Shown here in pieces: positions 27,091 to 36,693 of a stretch of DNA of 64,000 bases. How positions within the stretch are numbered: the first letter of the stretch is position 1; each line of letters starts with the position of its first letter. Both the position numbers and the translations under genes were made by a program. A model generated the notes under the pieces. It had not been told where the DNA came from, made no database searches, and saw only the letters and a program-made list of their open reading frames with translations. Source of the stretch: Chitinophagaceae bacterium (lineage in GTDB: Bacteria > Bacteroidota > Bacteroidia > Chitinophagales > Chitinophagaceae); assembly GCA_016721085.1 (NCBI GenBank), contig JADKJI010000011.1, positions 105,757 through 169,756 of the forward strand. Direction: 5' to 3'.

Positions 27091-27594
27091 TTATGATTTT
27101 CGTTGCGACCGAAGCATTTCACCATAATCCATTTTCTTTGATAGCGCTGTTACAGCCAAAGCAATCCTTTTAGTTTTTGTTGCATCCGTTTTAGCGCTTT
27201 CAATCCATTTGCTATAATATCGCTGTGTTGATGCGGTAAAGCTATTAAAGAATGCCTGTGCTTTGGGTTCATCTGCCAAACATTCCATGAACTCCTCGTT
27301 CAATTGGTATTCTTCTTTATCAACCTGAAGTTGAACATTCAGCATTGAGCCAAGTTTCTTTTTGATGGCTTTTCGCATTGTAGCATTCAAAGGCATAATA
27401 AAAGCACCTCCACCCATAGGTATTAATGCAATTGCCTTTATTGGATGTGAATCCAATTTCCCTTTTACCCTAAATGATTTTTTAACTCCCGGCTGTAAGA
27501 GATCGGCAAGATCTGCAGGGATTTCAAAATAGGTCCAACCTGTCTTCTCTCCTTTTTCGCCAAACTTCAATATAGTAGCAGTAAACCGAATCAT
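27091..27594 (-). CDS. YdeI/OmpD-associated family protein with DUF1905 domain
   Basis: From the ATG at 27594 the protein is 167 residues. The N-terminal half is a DUF1905 beta domain (TATILKFGEKGEKTGWTYFE, FRVKGKLDSHPIKAIALIPMG). The C-terminal half is the YdeI/OmpD-associated helical domain (FNSFTASTQRYYSKWIESAK, TKRIALAVTALSKKMDYGE). The frame is open for five more codons upstream (MKYRN). Family members have been linked to stress or bacteriocin protection, but the biochemical role is not known. Confidence 0.85.
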   Translation of the reverse strand: MIRFTATILKFGEKGEKTGWTYFEIPADLADLLQPGVKKSFRVKGKLDSHPIKAIALIPMGGGAFIMPLNATMRKAIKKKLGSMLNVQLQVDKEEYQLNEEFMECLADEPKAQAFFNSFTASTQRYYSKWIESAKTDATKTKRIALAVTALSKKMDYGEMLRSQRKS

Positions 27595-27624
27595 GTTTCT
27601 GTATTTCAACTTTAGTAATAGACA

Positions 27625-28318
27625 TTATTCTTGTACTTCCAAATAGGCAAATAGTTCCTTCAAGTCTTCTTCCTTTTGCAAACGCTTTTTTCCTTTAGAG
27701 GCAAAGCGGCTTATCTTATCTGAATAGTCCGGAAGGACTTTTTCAAATAGGAAAACTCCTTTTTTACCTTGGTGAGGGTTCCTTTTTTACATCATAAACA
27801 TATAATTGTTCCACTAGCTTGTATTCCTTCTTGTTTTCTTGTCCATACTGCGCCTTCGCCGTTATGATCTTATCATTAAACTTAAGTAACTGCAAATTCT
27901 TTCCATCATTCACCACTTCATAGAATTCCAATTCTGTTTGCTTATCTACTGCTGGAAATCCTGAACGATAGATAAAAGAAAATGATTCGCCTTCTTCTTC
28001 ATAAGCCAGAAAAAACTCAACAACAGTATCTGTGAATGAGAATGCAACTCCCAGCCTTTCAAAGTAAAGTGTATTGTTTTGCAGATCAAACTTCAATAAT
28101 ACATCCCGATGCCAAACCCCATTTTTCAACTTAACCAAACCCTTCCCCCAATGTATATTCAAAAAAGGACTCCCCTCTGCTTCCAAAGGTTTTGACATTA
28201 GAGGATTCCCTTTCAGGTCCACTTCACCAGAACCAGTATAGCTGCTAGACATTATTGCCTGAGAAGAGGCAGTGAATGTGATTATTGAGAGTAATATGAT
28301 TAAAACTAGTTGTTTCAT
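27625..28318 (-). pseudogene. Exported protein of unknown function, frameshifted near the C-terminus
   Basis: The first 184 codons are open, starting with a signal peptide (MKQLVLIILLSIITFTASSQ). A beta-rich body follows (GKGLVKLKNGVWHRDVLLKF and FYEVVNDGKNLQLLKF). The natural C-terminus, KKGVFLFEKVLPDYSDKISR to AYLEVQE, lies in the next frames. It is rejoined if two A6 runs, GTAAAAAAGG at about 27786 and 27766, are each read as A7. The restored protein is about 231 residues. Two identical six-base runs short by one base point to homopolymer undercalling. I do not recognise the family. Confidence 0.7.
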
Positions 28319-28324
28319 TTTTTT

Positions 28325-28490
28325 TATGCTGGATGCTGAATGCCTAAGGCTTAAGGCCTAAAGCCTAAGGCTTGATTTAGTCTTTGATACGATAGTTAAG
28401 AGCTTCGTATTATATTCTAATCGAAGCGTAAATCTTTCGGGTCAAAGACAAGTATAAGCCTTAGGCCCTAGGCCTTAAGCTTTAAGCTTT
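28325..28490. repeat. Family B palindrome, copy 5
   Basis: ATGCTGGATGCTGAATGCC begins the outer flank. The arms are GCCTAAGGCTTAAGGCC and AGGCCTTAAGCTTTAAGC. The inner dyad pairs GTCTTTGA with TCAAAGAC and GCTTCGTATTA with CTAATCGAAGC. The right end supplies the last Ala codon and stop (GCTTAA) of the aldo/keto reductase gene. Confidence 0.9.
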
Positions 28491-29477
28491 TTTCAAAATT
28501 TCTTCAATCGCCAAAAGTTCTACATCACTAAACACGGGATTTTCCAAGCAATCAATATTATTATCCAATTGCTTAACCGAACTGGCACCGATAAGCACGG
28601 ATGTAATTCTTTTATCTTTCAAGAGCCATGCCAATGCCATTTGAGCAAGACTTTGTTTCCGTTCCGCAGCAATGGCATTCAGCTTCTTTATGATTTCAAT
28701 TTTCTCCTTTGTCACTTCGCTCTTTTGCAGGTGGCCGGAAGACTTTGCAGCTCGGGATGTTTTTGGAATTCCTTTTAAATATTTATCGGTAAGCAGGCCT
28801 TGTGCTAAAGGCGAGAATGGAATACAACCAACCCCTTTCTCTTCTAATACATCCAACAGTCCGCCCTCTACCCATCTTTCAAACATAGAATATTTGGGTT
28901 GATGTATTAGACAAGGGGTTCCTAACTGTTTCAATATATCAATGGCAACGCTAGCCTGTTCCTTGGAATAATTGGAAATGCCAGCATATAATGCCTTCCC
29001 ACTTCTAACAGCATAATCAAGAGCCATCATTGTCTCTTCAATTGGTGTGTCGGGGTCAGGACGGTGCGAATAGAAAATATCAACATATGGTATTCCCATT
29101 CGTTTCAGACTTTGATCCAAACTCGACAACAGATATTTTCTGGAGCCCCATTCTCCATAAGGACCGGGCCACATCAAGTATCCCGCTTTAGTAGAAATTA
29201 TCAACTCATCTCGTAAGTGTCCTCCAAAATCCTTCTTCAATATTTTACCGAAATTGGTTTCAGCAGTACCCGGCGCTGGTCCGTAATTGTTAGCTAAATC
29301 AAAATGAGTAATGCCTCTATCGAAAGCTCTTCTTACAATAGCCCTTCCATTTTCGAAATCATCTACCGATCCGAAATTATGCCATAGTCCTAACGAAATG
29401 GCCGGCAACTTAATCCCGGATTTTCCGCAACGGTTGTAGGGCATTGAGGAGTATCTTTTTTCTGAGGGGTGGTACAT
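28482..29477 (-). CDS. Aldo/keto reductase, YghZ (glyceraldehyde-3-phosphate reductase) type
   Basis: An NADPH-dependent reductase of aldehydes such as L-glyceraldehyde 3-phosphate or methylglyoxal. The 331-residue protein has the YghZ-like start YHPSEKRYSSMPYNRCGKSG. The catalytic tetrad is visible as ITHFDLANNYG (Asp, Tyr), STKAGYLM (Lys) and IFYSHRPD (His). The subfamily segment MWPGPYGEWGSRKYL is present. The cofactor-binding end is SVLIGASSVKQLDNNI. It ends EEILKKA, where the final codons come from the adjoining palindrome. Confidence 0.93.
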   Translation of the reverse strand: MYHPSEKRYSSMPYNRCGKSGIKLPAISLGLWHNFGSVDDFENGRAIVRRAFDRGITHFDLANNYGPAPGTAETNFGKILKKDFGGHLRDELIISTKAGYLMWPGPYGEWGSRKYLLSSLDQSLKRMGIPYVDIFYSHRPDPDTPIEETMMALDYAVRSGKALYAGISNYSKEQASVAIDILKQLGTPCLIHQPKYSMFERWVEGGLLDVLEEKGVGCIPFSPLAQGLLTDKYLKGIPKTSRAAKSSGHLQKSEVTKEKIEIIKKLNAIAAERKQSLAQMALAWLLKDKRITSVLIGASSVKQLDNNIDCLENPVFSDVELLAIEEILKKA

Positions 29478-29503
29478 ATTTTTAAGTTTTTTGCTTTTCT
29501 TTT

Positions 29504-29727
29504 TTTGCCTAAGGCTTAAAGCTTAAGGCCTAATGCTTTATTCAGAGAACAGACGAAAATTCAGTCTTCGTAATAATATTATTTGCTTAAGGCTTAAGGC
29601 CTAAAGCCTAAGGCTTTGTTCAGAGTTCGAACAAAACTTCCGTCTTCGACAAAAGCTTTGGTTAGCCTACAAAATTAAGCCTTAGGCCTTAAGCTTTAGG
29701 CCCTAAGCTTTAAGCCTTAGGCTTTAA
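29504..29727. repeat. Family B palindrome, double copy (copy 6)
   Basis: Two left arms (GCCTAAGGCTTAAAGCTTAA near 29507 and GGCTTAAGGCCTAAAGCC near 29590) are followed by two right arms (AAGCCTTAGGCCTTAAGC and CCCTAAGCTTTAAGCC). Between them are TTCAGAGAACAGACG and TTCAGAGTTCGAAC segments. The right end encodes the final KPKA and stop of the acetyl-esterase-like gene on the minus strand. Confidence 0.88.
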
Positions 29728-30573
29728 ATATCCGAAATCCCTCAACCACTCCTCCAACCTCTTCGTCCAGTTTTGAATAGAGAGTAAGGGAGATCGTTTG
29801 CCCATATTGAATGCGTGATCGCCTTTGGCGTATAAATGAATTTCAACAGAGGCATGGGCGTCGCGATATTTTTGTAGCAGGGTAACGATGGGTGCTGCGC
29901 AGCAGGCGTCATCATTGGCGGCAACCAGAAATGCTGGTGGCGCTGATGGTCCTACTACTGCCTCTGGAATTCCTAAAGGACCGGGATAAACCAGAATTTG
30001 AAATGAAGGATGTGCATCCATTCTTTCGATAGGATCAATAGCTTGGGGATTTCCTTTATTCGCATCATAGGCTATCCAACTTACAACTTCTCCCCCTGCT
30101 GAAAAACCCATAATGCCTAACCTTGCCGTATCAACGCCATAGGTGGTAGCATTAGCCTTGATCAATCGCATGGCCCTTATAGCATCTTGTTTAACATTAT
30201 CAATTGTATAGGGACTCTTCTCTTCCCTGAACAATCTGTACTTCAAAACAAAGGCAGCAACACCAATGCTGTTGAAAAAACGGGCGGCCTCCACTCCTTC
30301 TGATTTATAGACAAGATTACGATGACCACCACCTGGACAAATCAAAACTGCTGCTCCAGTAGCGGTTCCCTTTGGAGGGGCAAAATAAGTAACCGATGGA
30401 TTATGGATATTCCTCACCCACCAATCCTTTGCTTGCTCCGGCTCATCCTTCTTATTTTCAAACCCCGGCGCCCCATTCGCCCACAAATGAATCACCACTC
30501 CCGAATCCTGCCCAATAACATGAACAGAAAAAGCAAGAAACATTACGACAATAATACAAACCCGATTGAGCAT
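29710..30573 (-). CDS. Exported alpha/beta hydrolase, acetyl (xylan) esterase-like
   Basis: From MLNRVCIIVVMFLAFSVHVIG (start at 30573) the protein is a signal-peptide-bearing esterase of 287 residues. Features are VHLWANGAPG, the oxyanion loop LICPGGGHRNL, the nucleophile elbow GFSAGGE, the Asp in FLVAANDDACC and the His in YAKGDHAFNMG. Members with these features act on short acyl esters, including acetylated xylooligosaccharides. The frame is open from 30609, but those 12 codons lack a signal. A heptamer tandem repeat lies 58 bp upstream of the start. Confidence 0.88.
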   Translation of the reverse strand: MLNRVCIIVVMFLAFSVHVIGQDSGVVIHLWANGAPGFENKKDEPEQAKDWWVRNIHNPSVTYFAPPKGTATGAAVLICPGGGHRNLVYKSEGVEAARFFNSIGVAAFVLKYRLFREEKSPYTIDNVKQDAIRAMRLIKANATTYGVDTARLGIMGFSAGGEVVSWIAYDANKGNPQAIDPIERMDAHPSFQILVYPGPLGIPEAVVGPSAPPAFLVAANDDACCAAPIVTLLQKYRDAHASVEIHLYAKGDHAFNMGKRSPLLSIQNWTKRLEEWLRDFGYLKPKA

Positions 30574-30628
30574 GGAATTGCATTTTAATTTATTTGTCAG
30601 AAATGACAATCCGTATCCAACTTCTCTA

Positions 30629-30692
30629 TACTTATTACTTATTACTTATTACTTATTACTTATTACTTATTACTTATTACTTATTACTTACA
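30629..30692. repeat. Tandem heptamer repeat (CTTATTA)n
   Basis: About 8.6 uninterrupted copies of CTTATTA run from 30631 to 30690. They lie directly upstream of the minus-strand esterase at 29710-30573 and downstream of the esterase at 30716-31605. Followed by CTTTTCACTTTTGACTTTTT, which resembles a family A arm. Confidence 0.93.
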
Positions 30693-30715
30693 ACTTTTCA
30701 CTTTTGACTTTTTTA

Positions 30716-31605
30716 TCACTGATGAAAACTCCGCCCAATAAACTCCAACGCATCTACAATCCCTGTTCTCCAATATGTCCATGTATGTGCTCCATCACGA
30801 ACACGGTATTCATGAGGTACTCTTTTATCAGTGAAGGCAATATGTAAAAGGCAGTTTCCTTTAGTCAGAAAATCATCATCTCCGCAATCAATCCAATACC
30901 TTACTTTACTTAGTTCTTCTGTTTTCTTTGATTCAACTAATTTCAGAACCGAGTTATCATACCATGCCTTATTCAATCGGTCTTTACCTTTCAGGTTTCT
31001 TCCGTACAATGCACCAAATGGAAAATTGTACCAATTATCATCCATACCAGTCATAGCATCATCATCCATACTGCGGCACTTAATGGGGCTGCGGCTGCGA
31101 ACAGTTCAGGGTATTTCAATGCGTAGATCATAGTACCATAACCACCCATTGACAATCCTGCTACTCCACGATATCTTTTTTCACCTTTTATTCTATACAT
31201 CTTTTCAATAGTTGGCATAAACTCTTTAATAAAGAAGTCTTCAAACTTTTCCTTACCATCGTATGAATTGATATACCAGGTAGAATCTGCATCTGGCATT
31301 ACAATAATCATTGGAGGAATGGTTCCATCGGCAATAGCCTTATCTGCATATCGGTTTACTTCACCAAACTGTAGCCATCCTGTATTATCATCAGTATATC
31401 CATGAAGAAGATATACAACAGGATATGACCTTTCAGACTTATCATAGTCTGCCGGCAGATAAATAGTATACGATACAGGGTGATTCAATATGGTGCCTTT
31501 AACGGTTCGTTGTTCAATCACCTTGCCTGTATTTTGAGCATAGGCTACACCCGAACTTACAATTAACAATAAAAAGAGAATTGATTTTGAAATGGCTGCT
31601 CTCAT
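30716..31605 (-). pseudogene. Exported feruloyl-esterase-like hydrolase, one frameshift
   Basis: A signal peptide (MRAAISKSILFLLLIVSSGVAYA) is followed by an esterase D-like fold: YPVVYLLHGYTDDNTGWLQF, MIIVMPDADSTWY and the nucleophile elbow GVAGLSMGGYGT. The frame breaks after SAAVWMM at about 31055. It resumes as DDDAMTGMDDNWYNFPFG and continues to the Asp region WIDCGDDDFL and the His region VRDGAHTWTYWR. The restored protein is about 296 residues with a complete triad. Related enzymes release ferulic or acetyl groups from plant cell wall sugars. It is codirectional with the creatininase upstream. Confidence 0.85.
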
Positions 31606-31646
31606 TGTTTTTGATTTAAATATTCTTTGAAATAGAATTTAATTGC

Positions 31647-32731
31647 TTATTGTTTTGTCATCCAAAACCCTTCCCCTCGAAGGCGACACCAGGCTTTTGT
31701 AAATTTACCTTTTTCGTCTTTAACGAATAATACATCTATGAACATTGAAGAATAGTAATCCTCGCTTGATTTAATTAACCAATAGAAATTACGCAAATCC
31801 CGTTTATTGATGACAAAATATAATTTATTATCCTTCTGACTTATTATCAAATTTATTCCGCTGCCAGACGTATAGGTGCCTTCATATTGCTTATAAATAG
31901 CAGTATTATCTGTTGGAAGAGGTAAAGGACAGGTACTAATACTATCGATTTCTCTGATAAGTTCTTCTGTAAATGCTTTTATAGCCTTTTTACCTTTTGC
32001 AGCTGTTCCAAGTGCAGCATATCCATTAATTCCTGAAGGAACATACAAGCCTCCTTCAACAGGAACAGGTGTTAAAGGACCTGCACCTCCTTTTCCTGAA
32101 CTATCGTTTACTGCTTTATCCATATGTACCCATTCCGGTTTTACAGCAAGGATATTTGAGGTTTCAATTTCATCTGCATGGCCACCAAACTCTTTGGTTT
32201 TGATTCCCTTTTCTGTATTTACAAAACCTTCACGGTCATAAAGTCAGAATAGTATAATAAAATACCTTCTTCAGCAAGTATTTCAGCTGCCTTATGTAGA
32301 GTTGGCGTTGTGCTAACACCTACATTAATAATATAAAATCGCTTAGGTCCATATGCTGCCAGATAATGCACTAACTGTACAATCATATCTGTTGAAGTGG
32401 AAAAATGCAAAGAAGTAGAACCTGGAAACTTAATAAATGCAGGATAAAATCCATAATTAACCGTAGGGGTTACAATTAGTTTTCGTTGCCCGGCTACTCC
32501 TATCTTATAAGCTTCTGCTTGTAAAAAATCGGTAGAGAGAGGAAGATGAGGTCCATGTTCCTTGGAACCAGCCCCAAGAGGAATCAGTACCACTTGGTCA
32601 GGATTCAATACTTTCTGGGCTTCCGTCCAGCTTATTGTTTCCAAAAATATAGCTTTAACTGCTTTACTTTTGGGTTGAGCCGACACTCCAAATGAAAGGA
32701 AACAAAGAAAACAAAAAAAAGAATTTTTCAT
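31647..32731 (-). pseudogene. Exported creatininase family amidohydrolase with extra C-terminal domain, one frameshift
   Basis: From MKNSFFCFLCFLSFGVSAQP the protein is exported. The creatininase signature is complete across the break: VVLIPLGAGSKEHGPHLPLS (metal ligands), PTVNYGFYPAF and FYIINVGVSTTP. Then, after the shift, EFGGHADEIETSN. The break at about 32225 is explained by one missing T (GACTTTATG should read GACTTTTATG). About 80 residues after the catalytic domain form a small beta domain (YKQYEGTYTSGSGINLII, LYFVINKRD), as in DUF3471-like tails. Creatininase relatives act on cyclic amides or formamides; the substrate is not evident. Confidence 0.85.
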
Positions 32732-32793
32732 ACCTAACTGTTGGTAGAGAAAGGTAAGAAAAAGAAGTAAGGAAGGAGAAGGAAAATATAGGC

Positions 32794-32822
32794 ATAAAAA
32801 ACCCGGAAACAAGTTCCGGGTT
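32794..32822 (-). terminator. Intrinsic terminator of the DsbA-like gene
   Basis: AACCCGGAA / TTCCGGGTT (9 bp) around an ACAAG loop at 32800-32822, followed on the minus strand by a run of T. It lies 13 bp beyond the stop at 32835. Confidence 0.9.
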
Positions 32823-32834
32823 CAAAATTTATTT

Positions 32835-33416
32835 TTAAGCTCTTTGTTTTGCTGTACTTTTTGCAGCGGGCTTTTTCTTTGTTTTTTTCAGTGCCGCATC
32901 TATTGCCTTACTAAGGTTTTCAAATGTAGGCTTTCCAACAAAAGGCTCATCATTGATAAAGAATGCAGGAACATCTTTTACACCCCTGTTGATTCCTTCC
33001 TTCAAATCACCTTGCACCTGCCATCCGAAGGTAGCATTCACCAGGTCATCCAGGAATTTCTTGTTGCTTACACCAGCTTCCTTAGAATGTAATTTAAGGC
33101 TGGTTGTTCCCAGGTTTCTGCGGTTTGCAAAAAGTATGTTGTGCATTTCCCAGAACTTACCGTCCTGTGCTGCTGCAACTGCTGCTTCACTCGCCTTCAG
33201 ACTACGCTGATGTATTTTAGTCAAAGGGAAATGGCGGAAATTCAAACGAATCTTTCCTTCATATTCTTCCAGTAACTGACGTACTACTTCATTAACTTTT
33301 GCGCAAGCTTCGCTTTCATAATCACCAAACTCCATGAGTGTTACCGGTGCGTCTTTATCACCAACAAAAATGTCTTTGGGTTCGATTATCTCAATCTCTT
33401 CTTTTTTAAATGCCAT
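32835..33416 (-). CDS. DsbA-like thioredoxin-fold protein lacking the CxxC motif
   Basis: A 193-residue protein with the DsbA/Na+-H+ antiporter-associated thioredoxin layout: DAPVTLMEFGDYES, FRHFPLTKIHQRSLKASEAA, the helical insert KFWEMHNILFANRRNLG and the cis-Pro loop GVKDVPAFFINDEPF. The active site reads YESEAC (33-38), so the first Cys of CxxC is Ser and only the second remains. It has no signal peptide and a Lys/Ala-rich tail (KKTKKKPAAKSTAKQ). AGGAG lies 7 bp before the ATG, an unusually clear Shine-Dalgarno for this window. A disulfide oxidase role is unlikely; chaperone-like or monothiol activity is possible. Confidence 0.85.
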   Translation of the reverse strand: MAFKKEEIEIIEPKDIFVGDKDAPVTLMEFGDYESEACAKVNEVVRQLLEEYEGKIRLNFRHFPLTKIHQRSLKASEAAVAAAQDGKFWEMHNILFANRRNLGTTSLKLHSKEAGVSNKKFLDDLVNATFGWQVQGDLKEGINRGVKDVPAFFINDEPFVGKPTFENLSKAIDAALKKTKKKPAAKSTAKQRA

Positions 33417-33716
33417 TTTTTATCTCCTGTTTTTTATACTTTACCAGTCTATTGGTTCAGTACTATACTATATAACATCCTTTTCAGGACTTAGTTTATT
33501 AGATAGCGGTGTTTGTAATTCGGGTCGTAAAGGCCTGAAGATAATATTTTTTGGATAGGTGCAATATAACAATTCCTTAATTTTCGATTAACATTGTTAA
33601 TTACTTGTTATTCAACAAGATACAATGCGATTCTTTCCTAACACCTAAGTAAAAACCCTGATTTTTGAAGAATATCCCAGATTCTCCCAAATCCTATCAT
33701 TTTCAGTCTTACCCGC
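33417..33716. other. Intergenic region between clpB and the DsbA-like gene
   Basis: No gene, palindrome family or clear hairpin is visible. The part near 33416 carries the AGGAG sequence of the DsbA-like gene and probably its promoter on the minus strand. The part near 33717 lies downstream of clpB but has no obvious terminator stem. Confidence 0.4.
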
Positions 33717-36326
33717 TTATTTTACCTTTTCAGGCTGCTCGTTCCTAAACACTACGGTTCCATCAAAAACATCTACCAGTACTGGTTTGGTTTTATCAAC
33801 ATCGCCAGCAAGGATTTTCCGGCTCAATTGGTTGATTATTTCCTTTTGGATCAGTCTTTTTAAAGGTCTGGCTCCAAATTGCACATCAAATCCCTGATCG
33901 GCCAGATATTCCAATGCATAATCACTGAACTGTAATTGAATACCGCTTTCTGCAACCAATTTTGCCAGGTTCTTCAATTGGATAGTAACAATGCCCCTGA
34001 TTTCTTTCTTTAACAATGGTTGGAACATGATAATTTCATCCACCCTGTTCAGAAACTCAGGCCTGATGGTTTGGCGAAGCAAGTTCATCACTTCCACTTT
34101 TGCTTTTGCAGTGGCTGCTTCCAGATTCTTCTCAGTAACATCTTCAAAGGCATCCATTATCAAATGACTACCGATATTGCTGGTCATGATAATGATGGTA
34201 TTTTTAAAATTGACAACACGACCTTTATTATCTGTCAATCTTCCATCATCTAACACTTGTAATAAAACATTCCAAACATCAGGATGCGCTTTTTCGATTT
34301 CATCAAGCAACACTACACTATAAGGCTTACGTCTAACGGCTTCTGTCAATTGTCCCCCTTCATCATACCCAACATAACCTGGAGGCGCACCCACCAATCT
34401 TGAAACAGTATGTTTCTCCTGGTATTCGCTCATGTCAATTCGGGTCATCATTCCTTCATCATCAAAGAGATATTCTGCCAGCGCTTTTGCTAATTCTGTT
34501 TTACCAACACCAGTAGTACCCAGGAAAATGAACGAGCCTATTGGTTTTTTGGGATCCTGCAAGCCAGCACGACTACGTCTTATAGCATCTGCTACTGCAG
34601 TAATAGCTTCTTCCTGGCCCACTACCCTTTCGTGTAAGTGATCTTCGAGTTTCAATAATTTCTCCCTGTCGCTTTGTAACATCTTACTCACAGGAATACC
34701 AGTTGCTTTTGCTATACTTTGTGCTATATCTTCTGCATCCACTTCTTCTTTCAAGAGACGCTTATCGCTTGTTGCGATCAACTTGTCGTTGAGTTCAACA
34801 ATCTTTTTCTCTTCTTCCTTCATCTTACCATAGCGTATCTCAGCCACCTTTCCATAGTCTCCATTCCTTTCGGCTTGTTCAGCTTCTACCTTGAGGTTTT
34901 CTATCGATGCTTTTGCATTCTGGATCTTTTCCACCAATTCTTTTTCTTCTTTCCATTTTGCTTTAAGCGTATCGCGCTCTACGGCGAGGTTGGCTATATC
35001 CGTATTTAGCTCGCTTAGCTTTTTCTCGTCATTCTCTCTTTTTATAGCTTCCCTTTCGATTTCCAGTTGACGAATCTGACGTTCCAGCGTATCCAACTCT
35101 TCGGGCATACTATTCATTTCCAGACGGAGCTTGGCAGCACTTTCATCAATAAGGTCAATGGCTTTATCGGGAAGAAAACGATCTGTTATATAACGCTGAG
35201 ATAATTCTACAGCTGCAATAATTGCTTCGTCTTTGATACGCACATGGTGATAGGCTTCATAACGATCTTTCAATCCACGCAAGATGGAAATTGCATCTTC
35301 TGCAGTAGGCTCATCAATCATCACTTTCTGAAAGCGACGTTCGAGTGCTTTATCTTTTTCAAAAAACTTCTGGTATTCATTGAGTGTTGTTGCACCAATA
35401 GCACGGAGCTCTCCTCTTGCCAATGCAGGCTTAAGGATATTAGCTGCGTCCATTGCACCTTCTCCACCACCTGCACCAACAAGGGTATGTATTTCGTCGA
35501 TAAACAGAATAATTTCTCCATCACTACCCGCAACTTCTTTCACAACGGCTTTTAATCTTTCTTCAAATTCACCTTTATACTTTGCACCAGCAATCAGCTG
35601 TCCCATGTCAAGTGCAAACAGTGTTTTTGATTTTAGATTTTCAGGAACATCGCCATTCACTATACGATGAGCGATCCCTTCCGCAATGGCAGTCTTACCT
35701 ACACCGGGTTCACCAACTAAAATGGGATTATTCTTTGTCCTGCGGGAAAGTATATGAAGGGTCCTTCTTATTTCTTCATCTCTTCCAATTACAGGATCCA
35801 GCTTACCCCTTCTTGCCATATCGTTAAGGTTCTTGGCGTATTTGTTCAAGGCATTGAACTCCTGTGATTGCGTTTGTGAGGTTACGGTTTCTCCTTTGCG
35901 AAGATCCTTGATGGCGGTAATCAGTCCTTTTTCAGTGAGACCTGCATCTTTCAATAGTTTACCTGAAGCATCATTCCCCTGAATTATTGCCAGCACCAGA
36001 TGTTCTGGTGTAACAAATTCATCTCCGAATGTTTTCAGGGCAGCACCAGCACGCAGCACCACACTATTAGCTTCCCTGCTAATTTGTTGTGCAGGCTCTC
36101 CTGATGCCTTTGGTAATTTAGCCAACAGTTCATCCAGCTTTGTCTCAAGAAGATTCACTGTTACGTTATTCTTTTTTAGCAAAAAGCTAACAGGCGATTC
36201 TTCCTGCTCCAACAATGCTTTAAGTATATGCTCCGTTTCTATATTCGGATGCTGAGCGTTAAAAGCAAGCTGTTGGGCTTGTTGGATGGCTTCGGAGGCT
36301 TTGATGGTAAAGTTTGATAAATTCAT
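33717..36326 (-). CDS. clpB: ATP-dependent disaggregase ClpB
   Basis: A hexameric AAA+ chaperone that resolubilises aggregated proteins with DnaK. The 869-residue protein is complete. It has an N-domain ([20 protein letters not shown]), first ATPase with GEPGVGKT and [11 protein letters not shown], and a middle coiled coil ([20 protein letters not shown]) that marks ClpB rather than ClpA/C. The second ATPase has [12 protein letters not shown], with [12 protein letters not shown] near the end. A double family B palindrome lies immediately upstream of its start; I see no CIRCE-like element there. Confidence 0.98.
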   Translation of the reverse strand: MNLSNFTIKASEAIQQAQQLAFNAQHPNIETEHILKALLEQEESPVSFLLKKNNVTVNLLETKLDELLAKLPKASGEPAQQISREANSVVLRAGAALKTFGDEFVTPEHLVLAIIQGNDASGKLLKDAGLTEKGLITAIKDLRKGETVTSQTQSQEFNALNKYAKNLNDMARRGKLDPVIGRDEEIRRTLHILSRRTKNNPILVGEPGVGKTAIAEGIAHRIVNGDVPENLKSKTLFALDMGQLIAGAKYKGEFEERLKAVVKEVAGSDGEIILFIDEIHTLVGAGGGEGAMDAANILKPALARGELRAIGATTLNEYQKFFEKDKALERRFQKVMIDEPTAEDAISILRGLKDRYEAYHHVRIKDEAIIAAVELSQRYITDRFLPDKAIDLIDESAAKLRLEMNSMPEELDTLERQIRQLEIEREAIKRENDEKKLSELNTDIANLAVERDTLKAKWKEEKELVEKIQNAKASIENLKVEAEQAERNGDYGKVAEIRYGKMKEEEKKIVELNDKLIATSDKRLLKEEVDAEDIAQSIAKATGIPVSKMLQSDREKLLKLEDHLHERVVGQEEAITAVADAIRRSRAGLQDPKKPIGSFIFLGTTGVGKTELAKALAEYLFDDEGMMTRIDMSEYQEKHTVSRLVGAPPGYVGYDEGGQLTEAVRRKPYSVVLLDEIEKAHPDVWNVLLQVLDDGRLTDNKGRVVNFKNTIIIMTSNIGSHLIMDAFEDVTEKNLEAATAKAKVEVMNLLRQTIRPEFLNRVDEIIMFQPLLKKEIRGIVTIQLKNLAKLVAESGIQLQFSDYALEYLADQGFDVQFGARPLKRLIQKEIINQLSRKILAGDVDKTKPVLVDVFDGTVVFRNEQPEKVK

Positions 36327-36339
36327 TTTTTTGTTTTTT

Positions 36340-36636
36340 TGCTTAAAGCCTAATACTTCTAGCCTAAAGCTTAAGGCCTAAAGCCTAAGGCTTATTTTGT
36401 TGTCCGTACGGAATTCAGGCTTCGTATTTAAGTCTTATATGAAAACTGAACTTCGTTCTGCTTACTGAATTAAGCCTTAGGTTTTAGGCCTTAAGCTTTT
36501 AGCCTTATGGCTGAAGGCTTATTTTGTTGTCCATACGAAGTTTAGGCCTCGTATTTTCGTATTATATGAAAACTGAACTCCGTTCGTTTACTGAATAATG
36601 CTTTAGGCTTTAGGCCTTAAGCTTTAAGCTAAATAC
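36340..36636. repeat. Two family B palindromes in a divergent gap (copies 7 and 8)
   Basis: Copy 7 (36340-36505) has arms GCTTAAGGCCTAAAGCCTAA and GGTTTTAGGCCTTAAGC. Copy 8 (about 36500-36632) has an altered left arm and right arm GCTTTAGGCCTTAAGCTTTA. The loops are alike: TTTTGTTGTCCGTACGGAAT versus TTTTGTTGTCCATACGAAGT, each followed by ATATGAAAACTGAAC and TTCGTTC. The gap separates divergent clpB and the serine hydrolase gene, so these copies cannot be shared terminators. Confidence 0.92.
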
Positions 36637-36693
36637 TTGTTTTCATTACCTTTAAAATCTCAAAAGACGTTCCACAACAAAATTCAAGCAACT

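Noticed and set aside
30566..30847. Plus-strand frame containing YLLLITYYLLLITY repeats
   Set aside because: It is the translation of the CTTATTA tandem repeat and lies antisense to esterase genes.
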